From Pseudomonas sputi (GTDB lineage Bacteria > Pseudomonadota > Gammaproteobacteria > Pseudomonadales > Pseudomonadaceae), in contig NZ_BQHI01000001.1 of assembly GCF_021603585.1 (NCBI RefSeq), positions 434,001 to 498,000 on the forward strand: a stretch of 64,000 nucleotides of DNA, in the 5' to 3' direction. Every line of letters starts with the position of its first letter. Position 1 is the stretch's first letter. A model generated the notes under the pieces. The model did no database searches, was not told the origin of the DNA, and saw only the letters and a list, made by a program, of their open reading frames with translations. Of this stretch, positions 51,253 to 60,108 are shown in pieces. A program made the position numbers and the translations under genes.

Positions 51253-51639
51253 TCAGGCGAGCGGCGGGGCGCGAGGATTGGCCGAAGGCCAGATGAAGCG
51301 GGCAGGAAGGTCAGCACTGACGACGGCTGGCAGCGGTGGACTGTGTTGTTCCGGCAGAATCGCCAGGGTCAGGCTGGAGTTGAACGCCGGGCCCATGCCG
51401 CCGGTGGAGCAGAGCGGACAGCCGAACGCCTTGGCCAGGGTCGGCAGTTTTTCTTCAGCGGGATTCGAGGCGAGCGGCGCCCGGGTGCTCGGGTCGACGG
51501 CGCAGAACTGGCCACCGATACCGTTGAGCTGCATGCCGACCATTTGTCCGTGACCGATGCTGCAGGCGAACACATTGAACAGGACGCAGCAATAGAGCAT
51601 CCAGGCCAGCAGTGAGCGATCAGTACGGGTGAAATTCAT
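51253..51639 (-). CDS. DUF2946 family protein
   Basis: 128 residues with an N-terminal hydrophobic segment (LLAWMLYCCVLFNVFACSIGHG) and a later CPLCSTGG motif. DUF2946 proteins are exported or membrane-attached, rich in Cys/His/Met and often linked to copper genes. Here it precedes a TonB-dependent receptor on the same strand, which suggests a joint role in metal uptake or sensing. No strong ribosome binding site is seen at the ATG. Confidence 0.75.
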   Translation of the reverse strand: MNFTRTDRSLLAWMLYCCVLFNVFACSIGHGQMVGMQLNGIGGQFCAVDPSTRAPLASNPAEEKLPTLAKAFGCPLCSTGGMGPAFNSSLTLAILPEQHSPPLPAVVSADLPARFIWPSANPRAPPLA

Positions 51640-51733
51640 GGGGCGGCACTTTACCGCACCGCCGACCGGTCGTGCACATGGAAAAATGCCGACTAGGATG
51701 TTTTGTTCAAATCCCTTTCAAGGATTCTCGACC

Positions 51734-52174
51734 ATGACCTTTGTGTTGGCTCAATGGCTGGTGACGATATTTGCGCTGATCAGCCTGATGCATGTGTATT
51801 GGGCAATGGGTGGGCAGTGGGCGGCGGTGGCGGTGGTGCCGCAGGTTCCGGTGGACAACGGCGGGCTGACGCTCAGGCCGGCGTTCAAACCTTCAGGCTG
51901 GATCACGCTGGTGGTGGCGGCAGCCCTGCTACTGATTGCCGCACTGGTGTGCATGCGGGTGGGGTGGTGGCTGCCTGCTGTGCATCACTGGGCACTGCAA
52001 TGGGTGATCAGCGCGATTGCGCTGCTGATGTTTGCCAGGGCGATTGGCGATTCGGAATTGGTGGGTTTTTTCAAGGAAGTGAAAGGGTCAAGGTTTGCCC
52101 GGCTCGACACTTGGGTTTACTCGCCGTTGTGTCTGATATTGGGAGCCGGGTTGTTGGCGGTCGCCTGGATCTAG
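51734..52174 (+). CDS. DUF3995 family membrane protein
   Basis: 146 residues with four membrane segments (LAQWLVTIFALISLMHVYWAMGG, ITLVVAAALLLIAALVCM, WVISAIALLMFARAI, LCLILGAGLLAVAW). The LHxYWAxGG-type motif in the first helix marks DUF3995. Function unknown. AAGGATTC precedes the ATG. Its stop codon overlaps that of the convergent phaG by three bases. Confidence 0.82.
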   Translation: MTFVLAQWLVTIFALISLMHVYWAMGGQWAAVAVVPQVPVDNGGLTLRPAFKPSGWITLVVAAALLLIAALVCMRVGWWLPAVHHWALQWVISAIALLMFARAIGDSELVGFFKEVKGSRFARLDTWVYSPLCLILGAGLLAVAWI

Positions 52175-52533
52175 CTGCCGGTTTCAGTGCGCCGGCTGCT
52201 GACCTCGGCCGGCACGTCATCCCCGGCCATGCGTTTACGGAACAATGCCGCCCGCGCCAGCAGCAGGGTGGTCACCGGCACGGTGATCGACAGCAGAATC
52301 GGGATCAGCCACGCGTGCAGCACCGGCCCGGACTTGAGCGCGGAAAAACAGAGGATCGAGGCCAGCGCCACGCACCAGGCACCGAGAGTCGAGGCCAGCG
52401 CCGGCGGGTGCATGCGCTGGAAGTAATCCTTCATCCGCAGCAGGCCGGTCGCGCCGATCAGGGCGAAAACACCGCTGAGCACCAGCAGGATCGCCACCGG
52501 GATTTCCACCCAGAGAGACAGTTCAGCGTTCAT
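52171..52533 (-). CDS. phaG: K+/H+ antiporter subunit G
   Basis: 120 residues, three membrane helices, MnhG/PhaG pattern (FALIGATGLLRMKDYFQRMHPPALASTLG in part). It is a small subunit of the multi-protein Mrp-type cation/proton antiporter. It overlaps phaF by four bases and is the last gene of the operon; its stop overlaps the DUF3995 stop on the other strand. Confidence 0.92.
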   Translation of the reverse strand: MNAELSLWVEIPVAILLVLSGVFALIGATGLLRMKDYFQRMHPPALASTLGAWCVALASILCFSALKSGPVLHAWLIPILLSITVPVTTLLLARAALFRKRMAGDDVPAEVSSRRTETGS

Positions 52534-52808
52534 TCGATCACCTCGCCACGCAGGAGGAATTTCGCCAGGGCAAACGAGCCGACGAAGCCGAACAGCGCGA
52601 TCAGCAGCGCCGCTTCGAAGTAGGTGTCACTGGCATAACGAATCCCCAGGGTCAGCATCATCAGCATGGCGACGATGTACAGGTAATCCAGCGCCAGTAC
52701 CCGGTCCTGCGCCGACGGGCCTTTGAACAGGCGTACCAGCGTGAGGACCATGGCCAGGGAAAACAGGAACAGCGTCAGCAGAATCGCGTTCGACAACAGC
52801 GGGCTCAT
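52530..52808 (-). CDS. phaF: K+/H+ antiporter subunit F
   Basis: 92 residues with three membrane helices, MnhF/PhaF pattern (VRLFKGPSAQDRVLALDYLYI). A small structural subunit of the antiporter complex. It overlaps both phaE and phaG by four bases. Confidence 0.92.
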   Translation of the reverse strand: MSPLLSNAILLTLFLFSLAMVLTLVRLFKGPSAQDRVLALDYLYIVAMLMMLTLGIRYASDTYFEAALLIALFGFVGSFALAKFLLRGEVIE

Positions 52809-53293
52809 TCGAAAATCTCCATCAGCGGCCGCTCGTAAGTGACCTTGAAGTGCTGGATGAATTGCGCCTCGTCATCCAGATCCCAGACGTGCAGCAACAG
52901 AACGCTGCGATCCAGCGCCAGCTCCGACCACACCGTGCCGGGCACGACCGTACAGATCATCGACAACGCCGCCAGACCGTTGGCATCGCGCAGGTCCAGC
53001 GGTACCTTGATGAATCGCGAACGAGGCGGGCGGCGACCGGCGTTGAGTACGCCCCAGGCCACCGCCAGGTTGGAAACCACCACGTCGCGTCCGACCAGCA
53101 GAAACAATCGCAGGACAGTGCCCGGGCGACGGATGTGAATCCGCTGCGGGCGCAGTTTGCGCATCATCAGCGGGGCGCAGAAACCGAGTGCGGCACCCAG
53201 CAGCAGGTTGCCCGGGCTGACCGACAGATTCAGCACCAGCCACAGCAACCACAGCGCAAGCGACAACCACGGCGCCGGAAACAGACGTTTCAT
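52805..53293 (-). CDS. phaE: K+/H+ antiporter subunit E
   Basis: 162 residues, MnhE/PhaE pattern. It has N-terminal membrane helices and a cytoplasmic domain containing MICTVVPGTVWSELALDRSVLLLHVWDL in part. It is a subunit of the Mrp-type antiporter and overlaps phaD and phaF by four bases each. Confidence 0.92.
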   Translation of the reverse strand: MKRLFPAPWLSLALWLLWLVLNLSVSPGNLLLGAALGFCAPLMMRKLRPQRIHIRRPGTVLRLFLLVGRDVVVSNLAVAWGVLNAGRRPPRSRFIKVPLDLRDANGLAALSMICTVVPGTVWSELALDRSVLLLHVWDLDDEAQFIQHFKVTYERPLMEIFE

Positions 53294-54969
53294 GGTTGCA
53301 CCTCCAGCAGCGCAGCCTTGGCTTCCGGGCTCGGCACGGCGCGAGTGCCGAGCACCGCCATCACGTATTGCTGCGGATTGTTCAGGGCATCAGCCGCTGC
53401 CTGGGTGTAACGCAGCAGCGGTTCAGCCTTGAAGGTCAGCGCGATGCTCAGGCCGAGCAGCAGGAAAATCGGTGTGCATTCCAGTTTGCGCAGCAGGGGC
53501 GACGGGCGCTCCTCTGGCGACCAGAAACGCTGGATTCCCAGGCGCGAGAACGCCATCAGCGAGCCGAGTCCCGTAAGAATCAGCAGAGCCAGCAACGCCC
53601 AGGCGGCATTCGAGATCGGTTCGCCGGCACCGAGACCCAAAGGATTGAGCAGGGCGCCGATCAGGCTCAGCTTGCCGATGAATCCTGACAGCGGCGGCAT
53701 GCCGATAATCAGCAGCGCGCAGGCAATAAAGCTCAGCCCGAGGAACGCCATGGTCCACGGGATCACTTGACCGACCACGGCCTTCTGATCGTCATCGAGG
53801 TTGATGCCCTTGGTCGGCCGTTGCCATTCTTGTGGCCTCGGCAGCAGTTCGTTTTCGTCTTCCAGTGGCACTTCGATGGCGGTGCGTGAGCGCTCGATCA
53901 ACTCGGCCAGCAGGAACAATGCGCTCAGCGCCAGGGTCGAGCTGACCAGATAGAACAGCGCTGCACCGATCAGGTTCGGCTGGGCGAAACCCACGGCCGA
54001 CAGCAGGATCCCCGCCGACACCAGAATGCTCAGGCTGGCCATGCGTTCCAGGCGTTGCGCGGCAATGATCGCCACGCCCGCGCCGGCCATGGTGGCCATG
54101 CCGCCGTAGATCAGCCAGTCACCGCCGAAATAGGCCGAAGCGCCAGCCTGGCCCGAGAACAGCAGCGTCCACAGACGCAGCAGGGTGTAAACGCCGACCT
54201 TGGTCATGATCGCGAACATCGCCGCCACCGGCGCGCTGGCCGACGAGTAGGCCGGCACCAGCCAGAAGTTCAGCGGCCACATGCCGGCCTTGGCCAGGAA
54301 CGCCACGGCCAGAATCCCCGCGCCGGCGTGCAGCAAGCCACGGTCGGCTTCCGGCACCAGCGGGATCTTCAGGGCCAGATCCGCCATGTTCAGCGTGCCG
54401 GTCACACCGTAGATCAACGCCGCGCCGATCAGGAACAGCGATGACGCCAGCAGGTTGATCGAAATGTAATGCAGCCCCGACGACACCCGCGCCCGGCCCG
54501 AACCATGCAGCAGCAGGCCATAGGACGCGGCCAGCAATACCTCGAAGAACACGAACAGGTTGAACAGGTCTGCCGTCAGGAAGGCGCCGTACAAACCCAT
54601 CAACTGAATCTGGAACAAGGCGTGGAAACTCGAGCCGGCGCCGTCCCAGCGGGCCATGGCGAACAGCAGGGCGCTGACGCCGATAGTCCCGGTCAGGACC
54701 AGCATCAACGCCGAGAGTCGATCGACCACCAGTACGATGCCGAACGGGACCTGCCAGTTGCCCGGCAGGTACACGCCGATCGAGCCGGGCACGCCGGTGG
54801 TCTGGGTCCATTGCAGCAGCATCACTGAGATGCCCAGGCCAAGCAGGCTGGAGAACAGGTTGATTTTCGCCTTCAGCGGACGGTGCTTCTCGCCGAGCAT
54901 CAGCATGATGGCGGCGGTCAGCAGCGGCAGCAGGATCGGTGCGGCGATCAGGTGAGTCATCGCCGTCAT
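53290..54969 (-). CDS. phaD: K+/H+ antiporter subunit D
   Basis: 559 residues with about fourteen helices, homologous to the NuoN/NuoM proton-pumping subunits of complex I. Key charged residues sit in MGLYGAFLTADLFNLFVFFEVLLAASYG and AKAGMWPLNFWLVPAYSSASAPVAA in part. The cytoplasmic loop DDDQKAVVG and its surroundings are a Pseudomonas variant. Together with the A subunit it forms the proton channel of the antiporter. It overlaps phaC and phaE by four bases. Confidence 0.93.
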   Translation of the reverse strand: MTAMTHLIAAPILLPLLTAAIMLMLGEKHRPLKAKINLFSSLLGLGISVMLLQWTQTTGVPGSIGVYLPGNWQVPFGIVLVVDRLSALMLVLTGTIGVSALLFAMARWDGAGSSFHALFQIQLMGLYGAFLTADLFNLFVFFEVLLAASYGLLLHGSGRARVSSGLHYISINLLASSLFLIGAALIYGVTGTLNMADLALKIPLVPEADRGLLHAGAGILAVAFLAKAGMWPLNFWLVPAYSSASAPVAAMFAIMTKVGVYTLLRLWTLLFSGQAGASAYFGGDWLIYGGMATMAGAGVAIIAAQRLERMASLSILVSAGILLSAVGFAQPNLIGAALFYLVSSTLALSALFLLAELIERSRTAIEVPLEDENELLPRPQEWQRPTKGINLDDDQKAVVGQVIPWTMAFLGLSFIACALLIIGMPPLSGFIGKLSLIGALLNPLGLGAGEPISNAAWALLALLILTGLGSLMAFSRLGIQRFWSPEERPSPLLRKLECTPIFLLLGLSIALTFKAEPLLRYTQAAADALNNPQQYVMAVLGTRAVPSPEAKAALLEVQP

Positions 54970-55310
54970 TCCTTGGGCTCCCTTCCATCAACGTGGTCGG
55001 TGCCGGTCAGGCCCCGTGAGGCCAGCAGCACCACCAGGAACAGTGCGGTCATGGCGAAGCTGATGACGATGGCCGTCAGCACCAGCGCCTGGGGCAGCGG
55101 GTCGGTGTAGTTGAGCAGGTCCTGCGGCACGCCGTCCTTGATGATCGGCTCCTTGCCAATGAACAGGCTGCCCATGCTGAAGATGAACAGATTGACGCCG
55201 TAGGACAGCAGGCACAGGCCCATTACCACTTGAAACGTCCGTGGCCGCAGGATCAGCCAGACCCCGGATGCGGCGAGCACGCCGATGGCGATTGCGATGA
55301 CTTCTTCCAT
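54966..55310 (-). CDS. phaC: K+/H+ antiporter subunit C
   Basis: 114 residues, three helices, NuoK/MnhC-like (GLCLLSYGVNLFIFSMG; YTDPLPQALVLTAIVISFAMTAL). Part of the Mrp-type antiporter. The name here means antiporter subunit, not the polyhydroxyalkanoate synthase phaC. Its ATG overlaps the phaAB stop by one base and its end overlaps phaD by four. Confidence 0.92.
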   Translation of the reverse strand: MEEVIAIAIGVLAASGVWLILRPRTFQVVMGLCLLSYGVNLFIFSMGSLFIGKEPIIKDGVPQDLLNYTDPLPQALVLTAIVISFAMTALFLVVLLASRGLTGTDHVDGREPKE

Positions 55311-58210
55311 CAGACGGCTCCTTTGGCAGCAGCGGTTTTGTGGCCCCGGACCGATTGGTGGGCGAGGGCGGTGAGGATCAGCAAGGTCGAGCCGACCACC
55401 ACGGCGTAGACGCCGATATCGAAGAACAGCGCGCTGGCGATATGGATGTCACCCAACAGCGGCAAGCTGAAATGCCAGGTGTGGGTGGTCAGGAATGGAT
55501 AACCCACCGCCATCGCGCCGAGGCCGGTGACGGTGGCGAACAGCAGACCGGTGCCCATCCAGCGCAGCGGTCGCAGGCTCATTTGCGCCTCGACCCACTG
55601 AGTGCCGGCGACCATGTATTGCAGGATGAACGCCACCGACATCACCAGGCCGGCGACGAAACCGCCGCCCGGCTGGTTGTGCCCGCGCATGAACAGGTAA
55701 AACGACACCACCAGCGCAATCGGCAGCAGCAGGCGCACCAGCACCGCCGGCACCATCATGAAACCGAGCGCGGTGTCGCTGGCCGAACGCGGGTTGACCA
55801 GATCGGTGACCACGTCGGGGGCGAGCAGGCGTTGCTGGGCCGGCAATTGCAGGCTTTCTTTGGGTGGGCGGAAACGCCGCAGCAGGGCGAACACGGTCAG
55901 CGCCACGGCGACGAGCACCGTGATTTCGCCAAGGGTGTCGAAACCACGGAAGTCCACCAGCATCACGTTGACCACATTGCTGCCGCCGCCTTCAGGCAGG
56001 GCGCGACTCAGGTAGAACGAGGAAATGTCATTCGGCGTCTGCCGGGTCAGCATCGCGTAGGACAGCAGCGCCATGCCGCCACCGACGGCAATCGACAGCA
56101 GCAAGTCGCGCAGACGCCGAACCCGCGCCTTGCGCAAGCTGCTTGGCAGCGGCGAAACCTCTTCGATCCGCCGTGGCAGCCAGCGCAGGCCGAGCAGGAT
56201 CAACACCGTGGTCACCACTTCGACCACCAGTTGTGTCAGGGCCAGATCCGGTGCCGAGAACCAGACGAAGGTTACGCAGGTCATCAGGCCGCAGACGCTG
56301 ACCATGGTCAGGGCGGCGAGTCGGTGATACTTGGCCTGCCACGCAGCGCCGAGGGCGCAGGCGATTGCCAGCAACCACAGGGTCACGAACACGATCGAGC
56401 CAGGGATCTTCGGCCGGTCACCCCAGCTAAGGCTGCTGTGCAGCATCGGGATCAGCCCGGCCAGCACCGCCGCCAGCACCACCAAGAACAATTGCGCTTG
56501 CAGGCGCCTGGTGCCGATTCGCCGCTCCAGGCGCCGGGCCAGACGCATCATCACCACCAGACAGCGTTCGAACATGCGCTTGCCGTTGAGGCGGCCCGCC
56601 AGCGGCGGATACTTGAAGCGGCCGCGCTTGAGCTGGTTGCGCAGCAGCAGATACAGCACGATGCCGCCGGACACGGCGATCAGACTCATGATCATCGGTG
56701 CATTGAGGCCGTGCCAGATCGCCAGGCTGTATTGCGGCAGCACGCCCCCGACCACCGGCAACGCGGCAGCGGCGAGCAACGGGCCGACGACCTGGGCCGG
56801 GAAAATCCCCACCAGCAGGCAGGTGAACACCAGCAGTTCCACCGGCGCACGCATCCAGCGCGGCGGTTCGTGCGGGGTATGCGGCAGGTCGGTGGCAGTC
56901 GGGCCGAAGAACACGTCAACGGTGAATCTCAGCGAGTAGGCCACACTGAACATCCCGGCAATGGTCGCGACGATCGGCAGGCTGGTTTCAACCCAGGCAG
57001 TGGCGTTGATGAACACGGTTTCGGCAAAGAACATTTCTTTCGACAGGAAACCGTTGAGCAGCGGTACGCCGGCCATGGACGCACTGGCCACCATCGCCAG
57101 AGTGGCGGTGAACGGAATCAGTTTGAACAGACCGTTGAGCTTGCGGATGTCGCGGGTGCCACTTTCGTGGTCGATGATTCCGGCGGCCATGAACAGCGAC
57201 GCCTTGAAGGTCGCGTGGTTGAGAATGTGGAACACCGCCGCCACGGCGGCCAGCGGACTGTTCAGGCCCAGCAGCAGTGTGATCAGGCCGAGGTGGCTGA
57301 TGGTCGAGTAGGCCAGCAGCCCCTTGAGATCGTTCTGGAACATCGCGCAGTACGCGCCGAGCAACAGCGTGGCAGCGCCGGCGCCGCTGACGATGTAGAA
57401 CCATTCTTCGCTGCCGGACAGCGACGGCCACAGGCGGGCCAGCAGAAAAACGCCGGCCTTGACCATGGTTGCCGAGTGCAGGTACGCCGAAACCGGTGTG
57501 GGTGCCGCCATGGCGTGGGGCAGCCAGAAGTGGAAGGGGAACTGGGCGCTTTTGCTGAGGGCGCCGATAAGAATGAGGGGAAGCAGGATGGGGTAGAGGG
57601 CATGTGCGCGAATCAGATCGCCGGCGGCCAGGACCTTGTCCAGGTCATAGCTGCCGACCACATGGCCGAGGATCATGACCCCCGCCAGCAGGCACAATCC
57701 CCCCGCGCCAGTAACCATCAACGCCATGTAAGCACCACGGCGCGCATCGTGGCGGTGGTGCCAGTAGCCGATCAACAGGAACGAGAAGAGGCTGGTCAGC
57801 TCCCAGAAGAACACGATCTGGATCAGGTTGCCGGAGATCACCAGCCCGAGCATGGCGCCCATGAACGCCAGAAAGAATGCGAAGAAACGCGGCACCGGAT
57901 CGTCCGGCGACATGTAATAACGGGCATACAAGGAAACGAGAGTGCCGATGCCCAGCACCAGCATCGAGAACAGCCAGGCGAAGCCGTCCATGCGCAGAAC
58001 GAAGTTCAGGCCCAGGCTGGGCAGCCACGTGAACTCCTCGCGGATCACGCCGCCGTGGGCGATCTGCGGATACAGCATCGCGACCGAGACAGTCCCGATC
58101 AGTGCGACCAGGCCTGCCAGCAAAGATTCGGCGTTACGTGCGTTGTGCGGCAGCACGGCTGCCAGACAGCTGCCCAGAAAAGGCAGAAGCAGTAGAACTA
58201 TCAGGGACAT
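55310..58210 (-). CDS. phaAB: K+/H+ antiporter fused subunit A/B
   Basis: 966 residues. The N-terminal two thirds are NuoL/MnhA-like (FFWELTSLFSFLLIGYWHHR, KSAQFPFHFWLPHAMAAPTPVSAYLHSATMVKAG in part). The remainder is the MnhB-like part with DUF4040-type helices and a MRGHNQPGGGFVAGLVMS motif. Alpha- and gammaproteobacterial Pha systems carry this A-B fusion. The complex exchanges K+ or Na+ for protons and supports pH homeostasis. It is the first gene of a fully overlapping six-gene operon. Its ribosome binding site is weak. Confidence 0.95.
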   Translation of the reverse strand: MSLIVLLLLPFLGSCLAAVLPHNARNAESLLAGLVALIGTVSVAMLYPQIAHGGVIREEFTWLPSLGLNFVLRMDGFAWLFSMLVLGIGTLVSLYARYYMSPDDPVPRFFAFFLAFMGAMLGLVISGNLIQIVFFWELTSLFSFLLIGYWHHRHDARRGAYMALMVTGAGGLCLLAGVMILGHVVGSYDLDKVLAAGDLIRAHALYPILLPLILIGALSKSAQFPFHFWLPHAMAAPTPVSAYLHSATMVKAGVFLLARLWPSLSGSEEWFYIVSGAGAATLLLGAYCAMFQNDLKGLLAYSTISHLGLITLLLGLNSPLAAVAAVFHILNHATFKASLFMAAGIIDHESGTRDIRKLNGLFKLIPFTATLAMVASASMAGVPLLNGFLSKEMFFAETVFINATAWVETSLPIVATIAGMFSVAYSLRFTVDVFFGPTATDLPHTPHEPPRWMRAPVELLVFTCLLVGIFPAQVVGPLLAAAALPVVGGVLPQYSLAIWHGLNAPMIMSLIAVSGGIVLYLLLRNQLKRGRFKYPPLAGRLNGKRMFERCLVVMMRLARRLERRIGTRRLQAQLFLVVLAAVLAGLIPMLHSSLSWGDRPKIPGSIVFVTLWLLAIACALGAAWQAKYHRLAALTMVSVCGLMTCVTFVWFSAPDLALTQLVVEVVTTVLILLGLRWLPRRIEEVSPLPSSLRKARVRRLRDLLLSIAVGGGMALLSYAMLTRQTPNDISSFYLSRALPEGGGSNVVNVMLVDFRGFDTLGEITVLVAVALTVFALLRRFRPPKESLQLPAQQRLLAPDVVTDLVNPRSASDTALGFMMVPAVLVRLLLPIALVVSFYLFMRGHNQPGGGFVAGLVMSVAFILQYMVAGTQWVEAQMSLRPLRWMGTGLLFATVTGLGAMAVGYPFLTTHTWHFSLPLLGDIHIASALFFDIGVYAVVVGSTLLILTALAHQSVRGHKTAAAKGAV

Positions 58211-58316
58211 AGGCTTCTAATCTGCGGAAGTTTGTGAAGCATCATACGTGCCAGCTCCCGGATCACCAAACGCGAGGATGTCTCTGAATCCTACAAAATA
58301 GCCGTAAAAACCCCGT

Positions 58317-59255
58317 TCAGCTTTCGGTCTCGTGCTCCAATTCTTGCGTGACCGTTTGTGTGCCTTTGCCTTTGGTCTTCAGTTCGCTGACGATCACCGC
58401 CGCCACGATCAGTCCCGCACCCACCAAGGCAATCGCCGGCAGACGCTCTCCCGCGATGCGCCCGACGATCCCGGCCCACACTGGTTCACCGGCGTAGATC
58501 AAGGTCGCGCGGGTGGGCGAAACACTTTTCTGCGCCCAGTTCATCGCGACCTGAATTGCTGCACTCATCGCGCCCAGGCCCAGAGCCGTACTCAGCAGCA
58601 GCCAAGAGAATTCCGGAAGCGCTTCGCCGGTGGGCACCACCATTAAAAACGACAGCACCGACGTCGTCGCCAGCTGCACCACGGTTACGCGGCGCACGTC
58701 GACCTGCCCCGCATAGTTGCTGATCAGGATGATTTCGGCCGCTATCGCGATGGCGCTGATCAGCGTGGCAATTTCACCGGGGCTGAAATTCAGCGAAGCG
58801 CCGGACGGCCCGGAGAGCAGCATCAGCCCGGTAAACGCCAGCATGATGCCGATGCTCGGCATCAAACCCGGGCGCCGACCGAGCACCAGCCATTGCAGCA
58901 GCGGCACGAACGGTACGTATAGCGCGGTGATGAACGCGGACTGACTGCTGGGAATACTCTGCAAACCGACGGTCTGCAAGCCATAACCGAGCATGATCGC
59001 CACGCCGATGAAGGCGCCGGCCTTGAGTTCGAACAGGGTCAGTTCACGCAGATGTTTCCAGGAGAACAGCGCAACGATGCTCGCGGCGGCGGCAAAGCGC
59101 AGGCCGACGAAAAACATCGGGCCGCTGACGGTCATGGCGTGCTGCACCAGCAGGAAGGTGCCGCCCCAAAGCATGGTGATCAGCACCAGCACGCACTCGG
59201 CTTTGCTGAACCGGGAAAACCGCAGGGGAGATTGAGAAGGATTGGCTGACGTCAT
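58317..59255 (-). CDS. EamA (DMT) family transporter
   Basis: 312 residues, ten helices in two EamA repeats (ITMLWGGTFLLVQHAMTVSGPMFFVGLRF in part; ALGLGAMSAAIQVAMNWAQKSVSPTRATLIYAGEPVWAG in part). Family members export amino acids or other metabolites. The start at 59255 (MTSANPSQSPLRFSRF) has TAAGGAGGA-like sequence upstream on the minus strand only weakly, but gives the usual N-terminus; the frame runs 136 codons further into the divergent gene. It is divergent from an XRE-cupin regulator, which probably controls it. Confidence 0.85.
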   Translation of the reverse strand: MTSANPSQSPLRFSRFSKAECVLVLITMLWGGTFLLVQHAMTVSGPMFFVGLRFAAAASIVALFSWKHLRELTLFELKAGAFIGVAIMLGYGLQTVGLQSIPSSQSAFITALYVPFVPLLQWLVLGRRPGLMPSIGIMLAFTGLMLLSGPSGASLNFSPGEIATLISAIAIAAEIILISNYAGQVDVRRVTVVQLATTSVLSFLMVVPTGEALPEFSWLLLSTALGLGAMSAAIQVAMNWAQKSVSPTRATLIYAGEPVWAGIVGRIAGERLPAIALVGAGLIVAAVIVSELKTKGKGTQTVTQELEHETES

Positions 59256-59288
59256 GACCTTGCGCACTTTTAAGGAGGAGACGCACAA

Positions 59289-59306
59289 TGCGCCAAATGT
59301 TGCGCA
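59289..59306. promoter_or_regulatory. Inverted repeat in the EamA/XRE-cupin divergent promoter
   Basis: TGCGC-N8-GCGCA midway between the two divergent starts (34 bp from each). More GCGCA copies occur nearby (near 59263 and 59281). It is a likely operator for the XRE-cupin protein, by position and symmetry only. Confidence 0.45.
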
Positions 59307-59340
59307 GTATACTGCCCAACTCCAGCCAGTGAGCAATATA

Positions 59341-59904
59341 GTGCACAAAGATTCTGTACAGCGGGCTTCAGTCCTGCAACACGTCAGCCAGAATGTCCGG
59401 CGCCTGCGCCACGCCGCCGATATGAGCCAGACGGCCCTCGCGGAAAAGTCCGGCGTCAGTCGGCGGATGCTGGTGGCCATTGAGGCCGGCGAAAAGAATG
59501 TCAGCCTGACCACCCTCGACCGTGTTGCCGAAGCCCTCGAAGTGGCCTTCAGCGATCTGATCCAGGCCCCGGATAATCGCGATCCCGGCCGTATCAACGA
59601 ACTTGCCTGGGCCGGCAGCATCCCCGGCAGCAAAGCCGTTTTGCTGTCCAAGGCCAACGCCACCCGCGCGGTGGAACAGTGGGAATGGTGCCTGCAACCG
59701 GGCGAGGTCTATCCTTCACAACCGGATGCCGAGGGCTGGAGCGAGCAGATTTTCGTGTTTGAAGGCTGCCTGACGCTGATGCTCGGCGATCAGCCCCAGT
59801 ACATTTCAGCAGGCGAGTTTTTCATGTTCGCCAGCAACCAGCCGCACGGCTATCGCAATGATGGGGAAGTGGCGGCGCGGTTCGTGCGTAATGTGGTGAT
59901 CTGA
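59341..59904 (+). CDS. XRE-family regulator with cupin domain
   Basis: 187 residues. An N-terminal Cro/XRE helix-turn-helix (VRRLRHAADMSQTALAEKSGVSRRMLVAIEAGEKNVSL in part) is followed by a small cupin (WSEQIFVFEGCLTLMLGD, AGEFFMFASNQPHGYRN). Such two-domain proteins sense a small ligand in the cupin and control amino acid or polyamine genes. The GTG at 59341 is preferred because it starts just before the DNA-binding domain; the frame extends upstream through the promoter. It is divergent from the EamA exporter, the likely target. Confidence 0.87.
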   Translation: MHKDSVQRASVLQHVSQNVRRLRHAADMSQTALAEKSGVSRRMLVAIEAGEKNVSLTTLDRVAEALEVAFSDLIQAPDNRDPGRINELAWAGSIPGSKAVLLSKANATRAVEQWEWCLQPGEVYPSQPDAEGWSEQIFVFEGCLTLMLGDQPQYISAGEFFMFASNQPHGYRNDGEVAARFVRNVVI

Positions 59905-60108
59905 CTGTCGCAGCGGAACCACTATTCGGCCGGCGTCTGTCGATCCTCAAAAATCTGATCAAGGTCCGGAACTGCGGCCAGCAAACCAGACCGAACATCA
60001 AACACGCGGCGAGTCGCATCGGCATGATAAAAAAATGGCGTCCGTCTAGACGCCTTCGCGGCGTCTGAATGACACTGGCCCGAGCACATCCTCAGTTGCG
60101 AGAACGGC

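Noticed and set aside
54966-55310. phaC as polyhydroxyalkanoate synthase
   Set aside because: The product is a 114-residue NuoK-like membrane subunit inside the pha antiporter operon.
55340-58195. A 951-codon open frame on the plus strand opposite phaAB
   Set aside because: It is a mirror of the high-GC phaAB gene. The translation is full of His/Gln/Arg runs and matches no protein pattern, while the minus strand encodes a complete antiporter subunit in an overlapping operon.
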